DNA from: Acarospora socialis
Lineage: Eukaryota; Ascomycota; Lecanoromycetes; Acarosporales; Acarosporaceae
Length of the DNA: 64,000 bases
NCBI GenBank assembly: GCA_025617375.2
Contig: JAMYGW020000002.1
Span: 3,348,001-3,412,000, forward strand
Reading direction: 5' to 3'
How positions within the stretch are numbered: the first letter of the stretch is position 1; the number at the start of each line of letters is the position of its first letter. Below the pieces are notes generated by a model. That model had not been told where the DNA came from, searched no databases, and saw nothing but the letters and a program-made list of their open reading frames with translations. The position numbers and the translations under genes are program-made. This document shows, piece by piece, positions 58,931 through 64,000 of this stretch.

Positions 58931-59505
58931 TCAACCGGATTCTAGGCCATGAGAGAGTTTGATATTTGACTGATTATTGTCGATCGACCTTGTCCACTTG
59001 TAGGAGATCCGACAGCGATGATCGCGAGTCGCCTTTGAATTATACTTCACATCCAAAAGAATATAAGAACTATCCAAAAGGATGATAGGGAGGAACAGCA
59101 TAACTAGTTCGCAAAAGATCAAGAAGCCAGTTTGTTGACTCAAAAGCCAGGTAGCCATAGCCCCCAAGAGTGCCAGGCAGAGTGTGCATTCTCTGAAGGC
59201 GACGGCCAGAGTGAATTCTGTGTGCCTTTTGTCTGTACATAATGAGATCCTGCCCTTGCGTCGTAGGACAACACTGCTTCAATCTAATCTAACCTGGTCC
59301 AATCTCTCCCGCATCTTACAGAAAGCATGAAACAACAAGGCTGAGAGCAGAGAGTAAATAAACGCAGGTACTAGCAAGATGAGTACTCTGTACAATACAT
59401 TTCGAAGCACACATAGTACAAGTGAACCAACTGGTTTCTCATCTCTGGGTATTGAATCCTGGACTTCATTTAGTTGACGATGAATATAAGTGTGTAGGCG
59501 TCAAA
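58931..59505 (-). CDS. Putative small multi-pass membrane protein (5' end unresolved)
   Basis: Unrecognised, but coding-like on the minus strand. An upstream open stretch (about 59505-59329) encodes EKPVGSLVLCVLRNVLYRVL followed by ILLVPAFIYSLLSALLFHAF, a strong membrane helix. It ends in a GTAAGA donor that joins in phase to a TACAG acceptor, giving KRHTEFTLAVAFRECTLCLA, then ALLGAMATWLL and FLIFCELVMLFLPIILLDSS, two more helices. A charged tail runs to the stop at 58931. At least three membrane spans result. No in-frame ATG is visible in the first stretch, so a 5' exon is missing or the gene is a relic. It lies tail-to-head upstream of the DUF3433 gene. Confidence 0.45.
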
Positions 59506-59972
59506 GAGCGTAAAAGCCCTTCGGCGTCGACGGATAACCTCTCAGTAGGTACTTTAAGCCCTTTCGTATTGCATTGCATTGCATCGCATACTCTGTACTC
59601 CGTGTTCTCCGTCTTGAATTGTCATCGATAAGGCAGATTTGATAGGCGTTCTCAAGCGTGAGGCATTCGGCGCCAGCCCCCATCACCTATAATCATATCA
59701 TGTTGTCACAATCACTAGGAACTCTGTACCTTACCTACCGTATGTGGGGAAACACAGCGATGGCGTGACGGCGCCATACCCCAATGGAACGGTGCGAGCT
59801 GAAGCTAGTAAAACAAACTTCTGGCGCACAACCTTATATCCTGTAAATGGAGGGGTCTTCCACAAACCGCAACAACTACATAACGGAGATATTCCAGTGA
59901 TATGCGTCTGAACAATCAGCTATTCTGATACTTAGACTGGTTCTAATTAGATTTATTGAGGATTAATCCACT
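59506..59972. other. Promoter region of the sulfhydrylase gene
   Basis: Contains TGCATTGCATTGCATCGCAT-like repeats (about 59569-59590) and a TACCTTACCTACCGTATG motif near 59730. A minus frame at 59501-59686 is not supported as a gene. Confidence 0.4.
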
Positions 59973-61647
<1,675 letters not shown>

Positions 61648-62485
61648 ATTCCCTCGATCTGTGGATTATTGTAGCTATCAGCAACCTTATGTACATAGAC
61701 CGAAATCTGATTGGCACCGATTTAGGGCCACGCCTTTGATGCCGTACACACGTGGCGTCCGAAGCGTGACACGGCATCCTTGCGACTTCGGACATCGCCG
61801 CACTGTAGCGTCGGCGGGGGACGCCATTCGCATGCAAGTGTTTTTACATATGTGAAACTCTATGGAAATAAAAGCCACGAAGAGTAAGGTAAGCAATCTA
61901 TAGCACGGGCAGTTTGGCCAAGTGCGTTCGTCTTCTGGGCTCTTCCTGGTCCCGAGTGTTCGCTTCGGTACATGTGTGTGAGTACTGAAGGTCATTCGAC
62001 AAAATTTGGCTTGAATCGAGCCATTTTTACGAGTAGAATGGCACTGCTGGCACGTCCATCTGATTGAATCTAATTTCGTTACGAGTATCTTCGTATTCTT
62101 AGTATGAGAGAAGGATCTTGACCCCCGAGCGGGCCGAGGCATCAAAAGAAAGTCTGACCCTGCAGGCAGTAGTGCACTTTGCAGCTGACAGGCAGCGGGC
62201 TTCAGCTGTGAATACCTTATGGGGAGCCTCATACATAAGGTAAGGTAAGGTCCATGTCGCCTTTCAGTATCCTTGATATGCCTGGCGTTATTCTAGAGCT
62301 GTCTATTGGGTCAGACTTTCTTTCTTTTGATCTAAGACCAGTCAGTAAACAGATTGAGTGATCAGAAGCTACCTTATTTACCTCGAATTAGCCTGGACAT
62401 GCTCTAGTTCAATTTGATATTGTTTCCACTTTCTCAACAGTAGATTACATTCGTTGTAAATCATCTCACGATAAACTGTTTCAAT
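61648..62485. other. Intergenic region upstream of the acyl-CoA synthetase
   Basis: No gene recognised. A tandem AAGGTAAGGTAAGGT run lies at about 62238-62252. A minus frame at 61687-62232 (181 residues) has no family features and spans the terminator region of the sulfhydrylase gene, so I do not call it. Confidence 0.4.
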
Positions 62486-64000
62486 ATGGATTACCTCAAA
62501 TTCGCAAAAGAACTCGGTGGATCTCCACCTGTCGGTTCATCTTACAGTGTTGCCCTACCTGGATCAGAGAAGCCGGGCCGGAGTAAGGTATATCGGCACT
62601 GGAGGTTCCAAGATGGTCTACTCAAGACGTTGGACCCCAAGGTCAGTCTCCGTGATTGCCTAGGTGGGATGGTCCTGAGATGCTGATCTGTCTAATGGGT
62701 AGATTACCACTGTGCATGAGATGTTCGAAGCATCTGGTAACCCTCACCAACTCCTCACTTGATACTATCCGATACTGATACCGTTTCGCAGCAATGGTAC
62801 ATGCGCGCCACAAATGTCTAGGGTACCGTCCATACGACTCGACCACAAAGTCTTTTGGCCAATATATGTGGCTAGACTATCAAACAGTACAACAAAAACG
62901 TGCAGCCCTAGGAGCCGGCCTCGTTGAGCTGCACAAAAGAGCTGGTATTGTGGACCAAAAGTACGGAGTAGGACTCTGGTGTCAGAATCGGCCGGAGTGG
63001 CAGATCACTGGTGGGCAGCACACTGCCAGTCTTCCAAGTTTAGAAGGACGTTGACTGACTCCTTGCCACAGACCTTGCATGCATGTCTCAATCCCTATAC
63101 ACGGTTTCAATCTACGATACACTTGGACCTGACACCACGGAATATATCATAAACCACGCCTCGCTCCCCTGTGTAGTCACCTCACTCTCTCATATTCCAG
63201 CTCTGCTAAAACTCAAACCGCGACTGCCAACACTCAAAATCATCGTCTCACTTGACCCACTCGATGCTGGCGAACAGCCTGGTCTTTCAAAGGGAGACCT
63301 GCTCAGTAACCTGGCCTCTGACCTGGGCGTCACCATACATTACGTTGATAACGTCGAACGCCTCGGAGAGTCACTGCAAAGACCTAGCAACCCGCCGCGA
63401 CCGGATGACATCATCACAATTAACTATACATCTGGCACCACAGGAAATCCTAAGGGTGTTGTTCTCACTCACGCAAACGCAGTAGCAGCAGCCTCATGCT
63501 CCCTCGTTACCCTACCACAAGGGCCTGCCGATTCAATATGCTCGTACCTTCCACTGGCACATATATATGGGCGAATGACCGAACATGGCGCCCTCTGGGC
63601 AGGCGTTCGCATTGGATACTTTCATGGTAACATCTTAGAACTGGTGGATGATCTAAAGTTACTCCGTCCAACGGTCTTTACTTCCGTACCGAGGCTCTAC
63701 AACCGCTTCGGCAGCGCGATAAGAGCGGGGACTGTGAACCAAACTGGGGTCAAAGGCGCTCTGAGCAGGCATGTGGTTAGGACCAAGCTTGCAGCTGTCA
63801 GGCAACCGCACGGCACAGCAACCAACAAGCATGCTTTTTACGATCGAGTATGGGGCCGCAAAGTCACCTCTGCGCTGGGTTTAGAGAATACCAAAGCTAT
63901 GATATCCGGATCTGCGCCTCTAGATCCCACACTGCATCAATTTTTACGGGTTGTGTTCGGGAATGACGTTCTTCAGGGTTATGGTCTCACGGAAACATAT
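62486..64000 (+). CDS. Long-chain acyl-CoA synthetase, Faa2-like (3' part outside window)
   Basis: ATP-dependent fatty acid:CoA ligase; this subfamily is peroxisome-associated in yeast. Exons seen: 62486-62641, 62703-62736, 62792-63010 and 63072 to the window edge, in phase, about 445 residues so far of an expected ~700. It begins MDYLKFAKELGGSPPVGSSY. The adenylation signature YTSGTTGNPKGVVLTHANAV starts at residue 255. LPLAHIYGRM, VPRLYNRFGSAIRA, ISGSAPLDPTLHQFLRV and QGYGLTETY follow in the normal order. The window stops just after the GLTET motif, so the hinge, the C-terminal catalytic lysine and any PTS1 signal cannot be seen. No damage in the visible part. Confidence 0.93.

Noticed and set aside
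61687-62232. 181-codon minus-strand frame downstream of the sulfhydrylase gene
   Set aside because: It has no domain, irregular composition and covers the terminator region; likely chance.

Overview
This window is nuclear DNA of a filamentous ascomycete (Pezizomycotina). The genes have many short introns (about 50-70 bases, donors such as GTAAGT or GTATGT, CTRAY-like branch sites). They encode fungal families: plasma-membrane H+-ATPase, the Yhm2 citrate carrier, a Reg1-like PP1 regulator, an ARS-binding Abp2-like protein, DUF3433 proteins, a HeLo-like domain protein and a Zn2Cys6 relative. Class is not resolved; Eurotiomycetes or a related class is a guess. All exon borders were read by eye from splice signals and family continuity.

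Layout. 0-36.9 kb is mostly a gene-rich core: the CID part of a Nrd1/Seb1-type transcription-termination factor (cut by the left edge), a short-chain dehydrogenase, Pma1, a DCAF4-like WD40 protein, a decayed FAD/BBE oxidase, mitochondrial citrate synthase, the Yhm2 citrate/2-oxoglutarate carrier, Orc5, a MULE-type MITE beside a Tc1-like transposase remnant, an NmrA-like protein, a Reg1-like protein, a foldback element, Abp2, a peroxisomal adenine-nucleotide carrier, and a large WD40 protein resembling Rik1-associated factor.

36.9-48.8 kb is an extreme AT-rich island. It holds two copies of one Ty3/Gypsy chromovirus family. The plus-strand copy (41786-47970) sits inside the minus-strand copy (37191-48802). 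Both keep paired LTRs and 5-bp target duplications, and both are heavily degraded fossils. GG, CC and CG steps are almost absent while CA and TG stay common, which points to a RIP-like process acting on C followed by C or G, not the classic CpA context.

48.8-59.6 kb is accessory in character: a second NmrA-like gene with an awkward exon junction, a TA-flanked MITE, a free-standing HeLo-like domain gene, a Zn2Cys6-like gene with an incomplete zinc cluster, a DUF3433 membrane protein and a small unrecognised membrane protein. 60-64 kb returns to core metabolism: O-acetylhomoserine sulfhydrylase and a Faa2-like long-chain acyl-CoA synthetase cut by the right edge.

Functional links. Citrate synthase and the Yhm2 carrier that moves its product lie side by side on one strand. 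Orc5 and Abp2, both tied to replication origins, lie about 9 kb apart. A possible heterochromatin factor (the Raf1-like WD40 protein) directly borders the hypermutated island. No tRNA, rRNA or CRISPR array was recognised by eye.
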